DNA from: Hyphomicrobium sp.
Lineage (GTDB): Bacteria > Pseudomonadota > Alphaproteobacteria > Rhizobiales > Hyphomicrobiaceae
NCBI GenBank assembly: GCA_003987725.1
Contig: RXJH01000003.1
Span: 557,524 to 621,523 of the forward strand
Direction of reading: 5' to 3'
Length of the DNA stretch: 64,000 nt
In this document: piece by piece, positions 34,733 through 43,366 of the stretch
How the letters are laid out: each line of letters begins with the position of its first letter
Numbering within the stretch: position 1 is the first letter of the stretch
The notes under the pieces: generated by a model
Database searches by the model: none
Told to the model about the DNA's origin: nothing
Seen by the model: only the letters and a program-made list of their open reading frames with translations
Translations under genes and position numbers: made by a program

Positions 34733-36030
34733 GCCGTCATCCGGTCGAGCATCTCGGCGGAAGCCGCAATGTGCTCGCGCTGGTCCCACATCAGGTTCAA
34801 TGCCCGCATGTGCTTGACCAGGATCGACCGGTGTTTCGACCACCAGTCGGCAACAGAGCCGTACTCCTGAATTCGCGCCTTGCCGTTGATGATCGCGACG
34901 ACAGGCCAATCCCCGACGAGCGCATTGTCGATCCCGAACAGATCCTTGCCCCACCATATGGCTTCGCCGAAAGCGTGCTGACCGATGCCGCCGACCTTCA
35001 TCGCAGCGAGAACGGAGAACGGCTCAAACGTGCGCGCCCGCTGCACGGCTGATTTCCACAATTCCAGCGTCGAAGCATATTCCCACGACACCGCGCTCCA
35101 GGTTCCCGGAAAGCGACGGCAGAATTCCTCGTAGAATTTGCCGGGCTCTTCAAAGTTCACGTGGCCCTCGTTGAGGCGAGGATCGTCGAAGTCCGGAAAC
35201 TGAAAGACGAACCCTTCCATGAATTCGAGGCTCGTCCGCCGGATGAGCTCCGGATAGTTGTCGCATGTGCAGGACAGAAGGCGGCCGCGGAATCCGCGCT
35301 TGAATGCTTCGATCGTAAGCGCATGGACAAACGGCTCATAGGCCGTATCCCAACAGAGGATGTCGGGCTTCTTTGCCATCAGCTCTTCGACGATCGGCCC
35401 GAAATCAGTGGTTTCCGGTTCGAATAAGCGCTCGGCGACAAGCTCGATGCCAGCCGCTTCGAAGGCCGCTTTATAGGTCGCGATTGACGGCAGGCCGTGA
35501 AGATCGCGCTGCGCGCACAGCGCCGCGGTCTTGAGCCCGGGCTGCGTCCGCTTCAGCCACTCGACGCCCGTCACATTGTAGATTGGATGGACTTCGCTCG
35601 GCGCAACGATTGTCGGCACGTCCGGCGAAAGATCGCTCGGCAGAAGCGTTGTGACGAGCATACGGTGTCTATTGATGAGCCGTCTGATGTCCCCCATGAG
35701 GTCGTTGCCGCCGATCATGAGGATGATCTTTACGCCGTCCTCGAGGATCAGCTTCCGTGCGCCCTGCAGTGATCGTTCCGGATGATAGCCGGTGTCGAAC
35801 GGGATCAGTTCGAGCATGTATTTTCGGTTGCCGACTTTCAGGCCACCGGCGGCGTTGATGCGCTCGACCCAAATGAGGCTGCCATTGATGCCCGGAACCG
35901 CCCAGGCTTTGAGCGGCCCCTCGAGCGGAGCGAGGAACCCGATCTTCAAAACCGTTTGAGACCCGATCCCGAAGTCTCTCATTGCAACCGCCAGAGCCGA
36001 TGCAACAGTGCTTCTGGGTCTAACGGCCAT
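34720..36030 (-). CDS. Orphan periplasmic-binding-protein-fold (branched-chain amide/amino acid type)
   Basis: The 436-residue protein has the type I periplasmic-binding fold of Leu/Ile/Val, urea and short-chain amide receptors: VLKIGFLAPLEGPLKAW, the hinge INAAGGLKVGNRKYMLELIPFDT and KPDILCWDTAYEPFVHAL. However, the N-terminus (MAVRPRSTVASALAVAMRDFG) lacks a hydrophobic signal core, and no ABC permease or ATPase gene is near. It may be a cytoplasmic ligand sensor, as AmiC is for amides, or a component with remote partners. Placement beside the GntR gene and methylamine operon suggests an amine or amide ligand; this is inference. The ATG lacks a clear site, so a missed upstream start cannot be excluded. 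Confidence 0.78.
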   Translation of the reverse strand: MAVRPRSTVASALAVAMRDFGIGSQTVLKIGFLAPLEGPLKAWAVPGINGSLIWVERINAAGGLKVGNRKYMLELIPFDTGYHPERSLQGARKLILEDGVKIILMIGGNDLMGDIRRLINRHRMLVTTLLPSDLSPDVPTIVAPSEVHPIYNVTGVEWLKRTQPGLKTAALCAQRDLHGLPSIATYKAAFEAAGIELVAERLFEPETTDFGPIVEELMAKKPDILCWDTAYEPFVHALTIEAFKRGFRGRLLSCTCDNYPELIRRTSLEFMEGFVFQFPDFDDPRLNEGHVNFEEPGKFYEEFCRRFPGTWSAVSWEYASTLELWKSAVQRARTFEPFSVLAAMKVGGIGQHAFGEAIWWGKDLFGIDNALVGDWPVVAIINGKARIQEYGSVADWWSKHRSILVKHMRALNLMWDQREHIAASAEMLDRMTAHDS

Positions 36031-36234
36031 GGTCTGGCTTTACCGGACTTGAAAACTTTCGAGGCACTGGCTCAACTTCTTGGCAACTTGCCGGGGCCGC
36101 GCGCCATCGCGTCGGCCTCCGCACTCACGAACTTACGCTGACGCTAAGGCTGGCGCTAGGTCTTGTCGATGGTGTCGCACAAAGAAGTCGGAGTGCCGCT
36201 CTGCAGCGAAACTCGGGCAACGTCTGAGCCGCTC

Positions 36235-37272
36235 TTAGCGAGTGGCCCCTGTAGTCGCGATTGCAGACGTTTCGATCGACGGAGCTGGCTGTGCGCCTTT
36301 GGTTGCCACCTCGACCTGGTCGCCGCGGACTTTTGTCAGGAAGGCATCGAGGCTCGGCCCCCAGATATCCCAGCCTTGGCGATCATCAGCTATGGTATGG
36401 CCGTCGCTGCCGTAGGCTGGAAGAATATGCTCTTCCGCATTGCCCCCAGCACGATTCCAGGCCTGCGCCAGATCCTCCGCGAGGGCCGGTCCGAAATAGC
36501 TGTCGTTCTCGGAGTAAAACCAGATCGTCGGCACGTGCGCCTTGCCACCGTATGCCTGAGCCGCCGAAACGAGATCCGGTCTGCCACAAACCGCATTGTA
36601 GCGGCCGTAAGCGTGACCGCCTCGTCCCCCCGCAAAATTCACGATGGCCTGCACCTGCGGAAGATTGCGCGCAGCAAGCGCCAACGATGCCCATCCGCCT
36701 GTCGAGACGCCGGCGACGATGGTTTCCTTCGGAGCGACGAACGATTGTGCGCTCATGTAATTGACCGTCGCAGCGATATCGTCGGCGGCGATATTGCCGG
36801 ACAGGAAATGATTTGGGTGGTCGCATGTGCCGACCGCTTCCGAGAGTGGGCCGCCAGTCGCGCCATGGCCGCGGCGCTGCGGCAGCACCACCGCGTAACC
36901 GCGCTCGACGAACCAGCGCGACAGCCAGTAATAGACAGGCATGGAGACGGCGAGACGCGTCGCTTCGTCCGTGCCGTGATTGATGACGACGAGAGGAAAT
37001 TTCTTGTTGGGTTCCGAGGGATCGGCCTCTGGTCGGAAGACCGTCGCGCGCAGCGCGCGTCCTTCTTCGCCGCTCGGCAAAATCCACAGCTGCTCGCGCA
37101 TCCGCGCACCCTCGGGCCCGAACGGGCCGAACTGCCGATCGTCAGCTTTTGCCGGCCAGCACGAAAGGGCGGTCAGCGTCATCAGAACGGCGATCAGAAT
37201 CGTTTGGGTGTTTACAAGCCGGGCCGATCTGCCCATCGATTGGGACAGAAAATCTCCCCTCGCGAAATTCAT
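36235..37272 (-). CDS. Secreted alpha/beta hydrolase (dienelactone hydrolase-like)
   Basis: A 345-residue hydrolase with an N-terminal signal segment (VNTQTILIAVLMTLTALSC, cleaved near WPAKA). The catalytic serine is in the nucleophile elbow AGVSTGGW, the oxyanion region is VVINHGTDE and the final histidine lies in AYGSDGHTIAD. It would cleave an ester, lactone or peptide in the periplasm; specificity is unknown. ATG 37272 is preferred since GGGGAA precedes it. It stands alone between the binding-protein gene and the His/Tyr-rich protein. Confidence 0.82.
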   Translation of the reverse strand: MNFARGDFLSQSMGRSARLVNTQTILIAVLMTLTALSCWPAKADDRQFGPFGPEGARMREQLWILPSGEEGRALRATVFRPEADPSEPNKKFPLVVINHGTDEATRLAVSMPVYYWLSRWFVERGYAVVLPQRRGHGATGGPLSEAVGTCDHPNHFLSGNIAADDIAATVNYMSAQSFVAPKETIVAGVSTGGWASLALAARNLPQVQAIVNFAGGRGGHAYGRYNAVCGRPDLVSAAQAYGGKAHVPTIWFYSENDSYFGPALAEDLAQAWNRAGGNAEEHILPAYGSDGHTIADDRQGWDIWGPSLDAFLTKVRGDQVEVATKGAQPAPSIETSAIATTGATR

Positions 37273-37494
37273 TAAAAGTTCCCCACGCGACTGTAACTTT
37301 GCGTCGCACCATTGGAAGATGCTCACGCGCCAACGTCAAGAGCCTGAGCGACACACCCGGATTTCGTGCACCAAATGCCGATTTTACAGCGCATTTTGCA
37401 CTGTGGGCGTGACATTCGTGACCACACCCGGTCGCACAATCTCCGCATTTCACCCCGGCGCGAGTACAGGCGGAAGAAGGTCATTTGACGCTGC

Positions 37495-37526
37495 AAAAAA
37501 GAAAGCGCCGGGAACATGCCCGGCGC
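37495..37526 (-). terminator. Rho-independent terminator after the His/Tyr-rich gene
   Basis: On the minus strand GCGCCGGG-CATGTT-CCCGGCGC forms a perfect 8-bp stem followed directly by TTTCTTTTTT. It lies 30 bases beyond the stop of the minus-strand gene at 37556 and is the clearest terminator in the window. Confidence 0.88.
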
Positions 37527-37555
37527 CCGTGATCACGCGTCGTCTCGGCGGACCA

Positions 37556-38050
37556 TTACCACCAGCAGAGGCCGATGCAGTACCCGTCTCCAGGCGCGTG
37601 GCGGCGGCGATTGGTCGGCTGAGTGTAGGTCGAGTACGAATTGTAATAGTAGTGACGGCGATACGGATAGTAGCCGTGCTCTGCGTAGTAGCGATCACGC
37701 CACTTCTGATAGCCGGACGGATCGTCGGTCGGCACGTCGTGCTCCTCGCGCCAGGCCCGGTATTGCCAGCCCCGTTCGCGCAAGTTGTTGCCGTAATAGC
37801 GGTGATGCCGATGACGCCAGTGGCGGTGACGCCAGTAGCCGTGACGCCAGCTGTGGCGCCGGAAGCCGCAGTGGCGATAGCCGTGACGCCACCAGCAGCG
37901 ATAGCGCGCTTGCTGAACAGTCCCGGACTGCTCGGCCTTCAACGTCAAAACGTTGCTCGTGAGCACCGCGGCCCGCGCCCGCGGAGCATTGGCGCCGAAT
38001 AGAACGGCCATCGCGCAGCTTAGCGCGATGAGCGAAAGCAATTTTTTCAT
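37556..38050 (-). CDS. Secreted His/Arg/Tyr/Trp-rich low-complexity protein
   Basis: The 164-residue product has a clean signal peptide (MKKLLSLIALSCAMAVLFG, cleaved after NAPRARA) and a mature part of about 135 residues with low-complexity repeats of Trp-Arg-His-Gly-Tyr and Arg-His-(W/H) between about 55 and 85, then a Tyr-rich RHYYYNSYSTY stretch. The start ATG follows GGAAGGGGAG, and a strong terminator follows, so it is a single-gene unit. Similar small 'YXWXXH' or GCG_CRPN-like secreted proteins are common in rhizobia; their role is unknown. Metal or surface binding through histidines is speculation. Confidence 0.72.
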   Translation of the reverse strand: MKKLLSLIALSCAMAVLFGANAPRARAAVLTSNVLTLKAEQSGTVQQARYRCWWRHGYRHCGFRRHSWRHGYWRHRHWRHRHHRYYGNNLRERGWQYRAWREEHDVPTDDPSGYQKWRDRYYAEHGYYPYRRHYYYNSYSTYTQPTNRRRHAPGDGYCIGLCWW

Positions 38051-38240
38051 GGCTCCCCTTCCGATCGATGATAGCCCCGGCGACGCCTGACGCCGTTCCG
38101 AGGACAGAGCGCCTTGGATACAGCACTTGGGCAATGTCAGTACAACCCCAATCCCGGGCAAATGGACCGGTCCAAAGCAGCTTGTGACGGCACTGTGGCT
38201 CGTTCGCGCCACCATAGAGTTGAACGCTGAGAAGGGAAGA

Positions 38241-38290
38241 GATGGGGAGAGGGCTGACGGGTGTAGCGATGGGAGGAGGGCTGACGGGTG
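38241..38290. repeat. Two 23-base direct repeats
   Basis: Two copies of a 23-base unit, GATGGG(GA/AG)GAGGGCTGACGGGTG, occupy 38241-38263 and 38268-38290, differing at two bases and separated by TAGC. They lie just downstream of the glucokinase gene stop. No further copies are seen, so this is not a CRISPR array. Confidence 0.6.
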
Positions 38291-38317
38291 AAGGAAGCTA
38301 GGCGCCCCGCCTGACGC

Positions 38318-39079
38318 TCAATTGTTGCGGACGGCTTGCCAGATTTTTTCGTCCCAGAGACGGATCCCGCCCGTGATACCGGCATCGTTAGAGGCAATGC
38401 GGACATTGTCCGGCAAATCATCGGCGCCGACGTCGGCAGAATTTCCTCCGCCGAGATACAGCATGTCGTAGTGCAGTAGAGAATAGACGATCTTGATCGT
38501 ATTCCGCACGCGGCGTTTCCACTTTTTGGCTCCGTGCGTGCGGCGAGCTTCGGCGCCGATGTAGCCGTTATAGGTCTCATCCTTGTGAATGGGATGATGC
38601 GCGAGCTCGAGGTGAGGCGCGAGCGCGCCATTGGCGAACACCGCGCTGCCGACGCCTGTGCCGAGTGTGAGCACGACTTCAAGCCCGCTCCCCGTTACGA
38701 TCCCGAGACCTTGCACCTCCGCGTCATTGAGGAGGCGAGCGGGCTTCCGGAAGCGCTGTGTCAGAACCGCCTCCAGTGGATAGTCGCGCCACTTTTCGAT
38801 GTCGAAGTGCGGCGCAGTAACAACGCGGCCACGACGGATGACACCCGGAAAGCCGATGGAAATTCGTTCACTGGGAGGAAGTGCAGCGGTCAGATCAGCA
38901 AGCGCGTTCAACAGGATTCCGGGATGACAAGGATCAGGCGTATCGACCCGCACCCGCTTCACGATCATCCGCCCCGCATCATCGAGAACCGAGGCCTTGA
39001 GGCCGGTACCGCCGACGTCGATCGCCAACGTGCACAAGCCGGTTCGGCTCATTGTCTGATTGGGCCTTGCCTCGTTCAT
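38318..39079 (-). CDS. ppgK: ROK-family glucokinase, polyphosphate-dependent type
   Basis: The 253-residue protein has the ROK/ASKHA phosphate motif LAIDVGGTGLKASVLD near the start, the sugar-binding LLNDAEVQGLG, and LTLGTGVGSAVF. The small size, the single domain and KKWKRRVRNTIKIVYSLLHYDMLYLGGGN agree with polyphosphate/ATP glucokinases (PpgK). It would phosphorylate free glucose with polyphosphate. The ATG at 39079 overlaps the pgl stop by four bases. As last gene in the pentose phosphate operon, it can feed glucose from the divergent amylolytic genes to Zwf. Use of polyphosphate over ATP is inferred from family. Confidence 0.85.
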   Translation of the reverse strand: MNEARPNQTMSRTGLCTLAIDVGGTGLKASVLDDAGRMIVKRVRVDTPDPCHPGILLNALADLTAALPPSERISIGFPGVIRRGRVVTAPHFDIEKWRDYPLEAVLTQRFRKPARLLNDAEVQGLGIVTGSGLEVVLTLGTGVGSAVFANGALAPHLELAHHPIHKDETYNGYIGAEARRTHGAKKWKRRVRNTIKIVYSLLHYDMLYLGGGNSADVGADDLPDNVRIASNDAGITGGIRLWDEKIWQAVRNN

Positions 39080-39816
39080 CTTTGAACCACCGGCTCGATA
39101 GCCGCCTCGTCCGTGAAGATCCGCAGCGTGCCCACCGGTCTGAGATGCGCGGCGGGCAGACTGGCGTCGCCGTTGCAAAGCCGATTCAAGATCGCACGTT
39201 TCTCTTTTCCTTCGATCAGAAAGGCGACGTTCCGGCTGCTCTCGAGAGCTGGGTAGGTGAGGGTAATTCGCGCATCGGACTTGACGCCGATGACAGTGGC
39301 AACCCAATGGTTCCGCTCGGCGAGCGCGGCGGTGCCGGGAAACAGCGATGCCAAATGTCCGTCCGGACCGAGACCCAGAAAAGTCACGTCGAAGAGCGGT
39401 CGGGCCGGGTCGAGTCGCTCAGCGCCGTAAAAAGATTTGAGGAGGCGCTCATAATCATAGGCGGCCGCCTCGGGGCTGCTGCTGTCGGTCGGTATCGGAT
39501 GGACGTTGGCATCTGGGATCGGTACCCGCGAGAGCAATGCCTCCCGAACCATGCGGTAATTGCTGAGCGCATCGTCCGGAGGCACAAATCGCTCGTCCCC
39601 CCAAAACCAATGCGTTCGCGTCCATGGGAATGTATCGCGAAAAGGCGGTCCCGCGAGACGTTGATAAAGTCGCCGCGGCGTCGAGCCACCGGACAGATTG
39701 ACGGCAAAACCTCCATCTTTCGCTGTCGCCAATTCAAGCAGCCAATTCGCAACCCTCAGCGCCAACGCGTCCGCATCGGCGAGAATTTCAAGGTTCGCCA
39801 CGAACGGATTGCTCAA
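39076..39816 (-). CDS. pgl: 6-phosphogluconolactonase
   Basis: A 246-residue DevB/Pgl-type lactonase: FAVNLSGGSTPRRLYQRLA, HWFWGDERFVPPDDALSNYR and TFLGLGPDGHLASLFPG are its three signature blocks. It hydrolyses 6-phosphogluconolactone between Zwf and Gnd. A TTG at 39816 is chosen as start because AAGGAG lies six bases before it and the conserved part starts shortly after; a GTG at 39864 overlapping the HAD-gene stop (GTGA) would add 16 residues and is a real alternative. The gene is co-transcribed with zwf, gnd and glucokinase. Confidence 0.92.
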   Translation of the reverse strand: MSNPFVANLEILADADALALRVANWLLELATAKDGGFAVNLSGGSTPRRLYQRLAGPPFRDTFPWTRTHWFWGDERFVPPDDALSNYRMVREALLSRVPIPDANVHPIPTDSSSPEAAAYDYERLLKSFYGAERLDPARPLFDVTFLGLGPDGHLASLFPGTAALAERNHWVATVIGVKSDARITLTYPALESSRNVAFLIEGKEKRAILNRLCNGDASLPAAHLRPVGTLRIFTDEAAIEPVVQR

Positions 39817-39860
39817 GGACGTCTCCTTCTGTCCGGTACCCCGAAACTCGGGCTGCCCGG

Positions 39861-40694
39861 TCACGAACTTCTTGCGTTGGCCGGAGCCAATACAAATTTC
39901 TGCACGGCTTTGGCGAAGCCCTCGTTCTCGCTGCTGTCGGTGACGGCACTCGCCCGCGCCTTCACCTCATCGCTCGAATTGCCCATGGCGATGGAAAAGC
40001 CGCTCTTGGCGAACATGAGAACGTCGTTGGGCATGTCGCCGATCGTGGCGATTTTGGCGGGCGCGACGTCGAGGAACTTGGAGAGCGTCGCCACCACGGT
40101 TCCCTTGTTGGCCTTGGGATGCGTTATGTCGAGATAATAGGGTTGGGAGCGCGCGGCGCTGGCTGCTTCTCCGAGGGTGCGCTGCGCCACCTTCTCGCAC
40201 GCAGCGACGCGGTCCAAATCGTTCGACACGCCGACGACTTTGACGGTGTGTGCAAAATGCGCGTCGGTGAACGATGCGACGACTGTAGGCTCGAACTTCA
40301 CCGTCCACGTCTCGCGTGCCACGTGCGGCGCATTCGGATCGCGGATCAGCCATTCGTCTTCCGTATAGACCCACGCGTCGAGACCCTGATCGATAAGAAT
40401 GGCAACGGCCTGTTTCGCCGTCTTGGGATCGAGCAGGTGGCTTTCGATCACTGACAGATCGGGATTGACGAAGACGCCGCCGTTGAAGCCGGCGATTGGA
40501 GTTCTGAGTGCCAGTGGAGCGATCAACATCGACATGCCGCGCGGCGGCCGGCCGCTCGTGATCGCAAATCCGATGCCGGTATCGTGCAGTTCGCGAACGG
40601 CTGCCTTCGCCGCGTCCGTCAACACCTTGTCATGAGTAACGAGCGTCCCGTCGACGTCAGCCAGCAAAAGTTGGATCGTCGGGTAACCGCTCAT
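39861..40694 (-). CDS. Cof-type HAD-IIB sugar phosphatase-like hydrolase
   Basis: A 277-residue HAD hydrolase. The nucleophile loop LADVDGTLV (Asp13/Asp15), motif II ITSGRP, the IIB cap in the middle, and the C-terminal KGTVVATLSKFLDV and IGDMPNDVLMFAKSGFSIAMGNS are complete. Family members dephosphorylate sugar phosphates or other small phosphomonoesters. It is embedded between zwf (ATGA overlap) and pgl, so a damage-control or glycolysis/pentose-phosphate intermediate is a likely substrate. A sucrose- or trehalose-phosphate phosphatase role is possible, though no partner synthase is present. Confidence 0.88.
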   Translation of the reverse strand: MSGYPTIQLLLADVDGTLVTHDKVLTDAAKAAVRELHDTGIGFAITSGRPPRGMSMLIAPLALRTPIAGFNGGVFVNPDLSVIESHLLDPKTAKQAVAILIDQGLDAWVYTEDEWLIRDPNAPHVARETWTVKFEPTVVASFTDAHFAHTVKVVGVSNDLDRVAACEKVAQRTLGEAASAARSQPYYLDITHPKANKGTVVATLSKFLDVAPAKIATIGDMPNDVLMFAKSGFSIAMGNSSDEVKARASAVTDSSENEGFAKAVQKFVLAPANARSS

Positions 40695-42304
40695 GGCTTA
40701 TTGCACCCGGTGGGACTGATCGGCCGCCACACCCGGCCGCCGACGTCGTGCAACAAGTCATCGGCGGCCGCTGGACCGTCGCTACCGGACTCGTAGTTTG
40801 GAAAATCGGCCTTCTCTACGGCCCACGCATCGAGAACCGGCTGCACAATGCGCCAGCCGTGCTCCACCATGTCGGCGCGCATGAAGAGCGTCGGATCGCC
40901 GATCATCACATCATAGAGCAGCGTCTCATAGCCGACATTCGGTTCCTTCGCGAACCAGTCGCTGTAGTGAAAGTCCATCTTGACGGCAGCGAGATTGACG
41001 ACAGGGCCGGGACGTTTGACCTCGAACTGCAGGGAAATGCCTTCGTCCGGAGCGATACGCAGCACCAGCCAGTTGGGCCGCAAGCATTCGACGGGCGTAT
41101 ATTGAAACGCCGTGTAGGGCGCTTGTTTGAAGCAGATCGCGATTTCCGTATCACGTCGCGACATGTGCTTTCCCGTGCGCACGTAAAACGGCACGCCGGC
41201 CCAACGCCAGTTATCGATCTCGAGCTTCATGGCGATATAGGTTTCGACGTTCGAATCTGGCGCCACATTCGGCTCCTGCCGGTAGGCCACGGCTTTTTTG
41301 CCCTTCACCTTGCCCGCTCCGTATTGACCGCGCACTGCGCATGCCACAGACACCGGCGCCATTGCCGCAAGCACGTCGGCTTTCTTCGTGCGGATCGCCT
41401 GGGCATCGAAGCCCGTCGGCGGCTCCATGGCGACCATCGAAAGCAGCGAGAACACGTGATTGGGAACCATGTCGCGCAGGGCTCCGGTCACCTCATAGAA
41501 CGACCCGCGCTGCTCGACGCCCACCGTCTCTGCTGCGGTGATCTGTACGTGATCGATACGGTCGCGATTCCAGATCGGCTCGAACAGCCCGTTGCCGAAA
41601 CGGAACGCCATGATGCTCTGGACGGTGTCTTTTCCCAGAAAATGGTCGATGCGGAAAATCTGGTCTTCATTCAGCGTGCGCAGGATCTGCGCGTTCAACT
41701 TGCGGGCGGAGTCGAGGCTATGGCCGAACGGCTTCTCGATAACCACACGGCGCCAAAACTTCTTCTTGCCGTTCTTGTCCTCGGTCTGCTGGGTGAGCTT
41801 GGCGTCGCCGAGGTAATCGATCACCGTGCCGAAGAGGCGATCGGCAACTGCGAGATAGAAAATGGCGTTACCTTCGGTGCCATGCACCTTTTCCGCATCG
41901 GCGAGCGCACTGCCGAGCGTCTGATACACTTCGGGCTTTGTCAGATCGCCCTGGACATACGACATCTTATCAGCAAGCCGCTTCCAGGCCGCATCGTCGA
42001 TAGCATCGACTTCGAACTCGGTCACCGGATTTCGGACATAACTCTTGATCGTATCGTAAAGGTGATCGCGCCAGCTTTCGGACGTTCCCGGATTTCGCCC
42101 GACGCCGATGAGCGCGAATTTTTCCGGCAGCACCCTGGTGCGCGAGAGATTGTAGAGCGCGGGAACGACGAGGCGCTTGGTGAGGTCGCCGTAGGCGCCG
42201 AAGATCACCATGGCGCACGGATCGGCCGGCTCGGGCTGCCGCGCCGGTGGACACTGAATGAGTTGCGCGGCTTGGTGTCTGCGGATCGGAGCCTTTAACG
42301 ACAT
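40691..42304 (-). CDS. zwf: Glucose-6-phosphate 1-dehydrogenase
   Basis: A 537-residue G6PDH. NADP is bound by VIFGAYGDLTKRLVVPALYNL (an Ala-Tyr variant of GASGDL), the substrate and catalytic motif RIDHFLGKDTVQ with EKPFGH before it is intact, and the C-terminal RADMVEHGWRIV is typical. It catalyses the first step of the oxidative pentose phosphate pathway. The protein is longer than E. coli Zwf (491) because of an N-terminal extension of about 25 residues (RRHQAAQLIQCPPARQPE). It overlaps the HAD gene by four bases and follows gnd after 19 bases. Confidence 0.95.
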   Translation of the reverse strand: MSLKAPIRRHQAAQLIQCPPARQPEPADPCAMVIFGAYGDLTKRLVVPALYNLSRTRVLPEKFALIGVGRNPGTSESWRDHLYDTIKSYVRNPVTEFEVDAIDDAAWKRLADKMSYVQGDLTKPEVYQTLGSALADAEKVHGTEGNAIFYLAVADRLFGTVIDYLGDAKLTQQTEDKNGKKKFWRRVVIEKPFGHSLDSARKLNAQILRTLNEDQIFRIDHFLGKDTVQSIMAFRFGNGLFEPIWNRDRIDHVQITAAETVGVEQRGSFYEVTGALRDMVPNHVFSLLSMVAMEPPTGFDAQAIRTKKADVLAAMAPVSVACAVRGQYGAGKVKGKKAVAYRQEPNVAPDSNVETYIAMKLEIDNWRWAGVPFYVRTGKHMSRRDTEIAICFKQAPYTAFQYTPVECLRPNWLVLRIAPDEGISLQFEVKRPGPVVNLAAVKMDFHYSDWFAKEPNVGYETLLYDVMIGDPTLFMRADMVEHGWRIVQPVLDAWAVEKADFPNYESGSDGPAAADDLLHDVGGRVWRPISPTGCNKP

Positions 42305-42323
42305 TGACTTGGTCCGTTGCGTT

Positions 42324-43355
42324 TTACGATGCGGCGCGCCCTCGCGATTTCATTGTCTTCGGTTCGGGGTCGATTGGCTCGCTGCCTTCGACGTGGCCGC
42401 CGAAGCCGAGGCGCATCGCCGAAAGCATCTTCTCTCCGAACGTGTGCTGCCCGCGCGACCGGAAGCGTGCGTAAAGCGCTGTCGAGAGAACTTCAGCGGG
42501 AACGGCTTCCTCAATGGCGGCTTCGACGGTCCAGCGGCCCTCACCGGAATCTTGAACGAAGCCGGAGAAATTTTTCAGCTGCGGATCCTTCGCCAGCGCC
42601 GCAGCGCTGAGATCGAGCAACCAGGATGTAATGACGCTGCCGCGCCGCCAGACTTCTGCAATGTCCTGCATGTTGAAGACGAAGCGTTCGTCGTCCGGCA
42701 GGTCATTGGAATCTTTGTTGCGAAGAATGTCGAAGCCCTCGGCGTAGGCCTGCATCAATCCGTATTCGATGCCGTTGTGCACCATCTTCACGAAGTGTCC
42801 GCTGCCATTCGGGCCCGTGTGAATATACCCGTGCTCGGCGCGGGGATCCGCTTTTTCCCGGCCCGGAGTGCGTGAGATTTTGCCCAATCCGGGCGCCAGC
42901 GCCGCAAAGATCGCATCGAGGTGCGCGACAGCCTCCTGTGGGCCGCCGATCATCATGCAATAGCCGCGCTCGAGACCCCAGACGCCGCCGGACGTGCCGC
43001 AATCGATGTAGCGGATACGCTTATTTGCCAGCGCCTTCGCGCGCCTGATGTCGTCCTTGTAGAAGGAATTGCCGCCATCGATGATGATGTCATCAGGCGC
43101 CAGAAGATCGCCGAGTTGCGCCACGGTTTGTTCGGTTATTCGGCCGGCAGGCAACATCAGCCAGACAGCGCGCGGCTTCTCCGTGAGCGCCTTCGTCATG
43201 TCCTCCAGAGACCCGACTGCCGTCGCACCTTCCTTGGCCAGCGCATCGCGCGGCCTGGCGTCGGCATCGAACACGACGCAGTGGTGTCCAGCCTTCATCA
43301 GCCGGCGAGAGATGTTGCCACCCATGCGACCCAAACCGATTATCCCGATCTGCAT
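42324..43355 (-). CDS. gnd: 6-phosphogluconate dehydrogenase, decarboxylating, short (NAD-type) form
   Basis: The 343-residue enzyme has the dinucleotide site [12 protein letters not shown] (GxGxxG at residues 7-12), [23 protein letters not shown] and [19 protein letters not shown] for 6-phosphogluconate. It is much shorter than the 470-residue E. coli enzyme and matches the short GndA/YqeC-like group, many of which prefer NAD. A positively charged NADP-binding loop is not obvious; the strand-2 end is [10 protein letters not shown], with acidic Asp, which fits NAD. ATG 43355 follows GAGGGTG just after the tal-pgi stop. Confidence 0.92.
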   Translation of the reverse strand: MQIGIIGLGRMGGNISRRLMKAGHHCVVFDADARPRDALAKEGATAVGSLEDMTKALTEKPRAVWLMLPAGRITEQTVAQLGDLLAPDDIIIDGGNSFYKDDIRRAKALANKRIRYIDCGTSGGVWGLERGYCMMIGGPQEAVAHLDAIFAALAPGLGKISRTPGREKADPRAEHGYIHTGPNGSGHFVKMVHNGIEYGLMQAYAEGFDILRNKDSNDLPDDERFVFNMQDIAEVWRRGSVITSWLLDLSAAALAKDPQLKNFSGFVQDSGEGRWTVEAAIEEAVPAEVLSTALYARFRSRGQHTFGEKMLSAMRLGFGGHVEGSEPIDPEPKTMKSRGRAAS

Positions 43356-43366
43356 TTCTGTCACCC

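Noticed and set aside
40748..42298. Open frame of 516 codons opposite zwf
   Set aside because: The minus-strand zwf has all enzyme motifs; the opposite frame has none and no plausible start signal.
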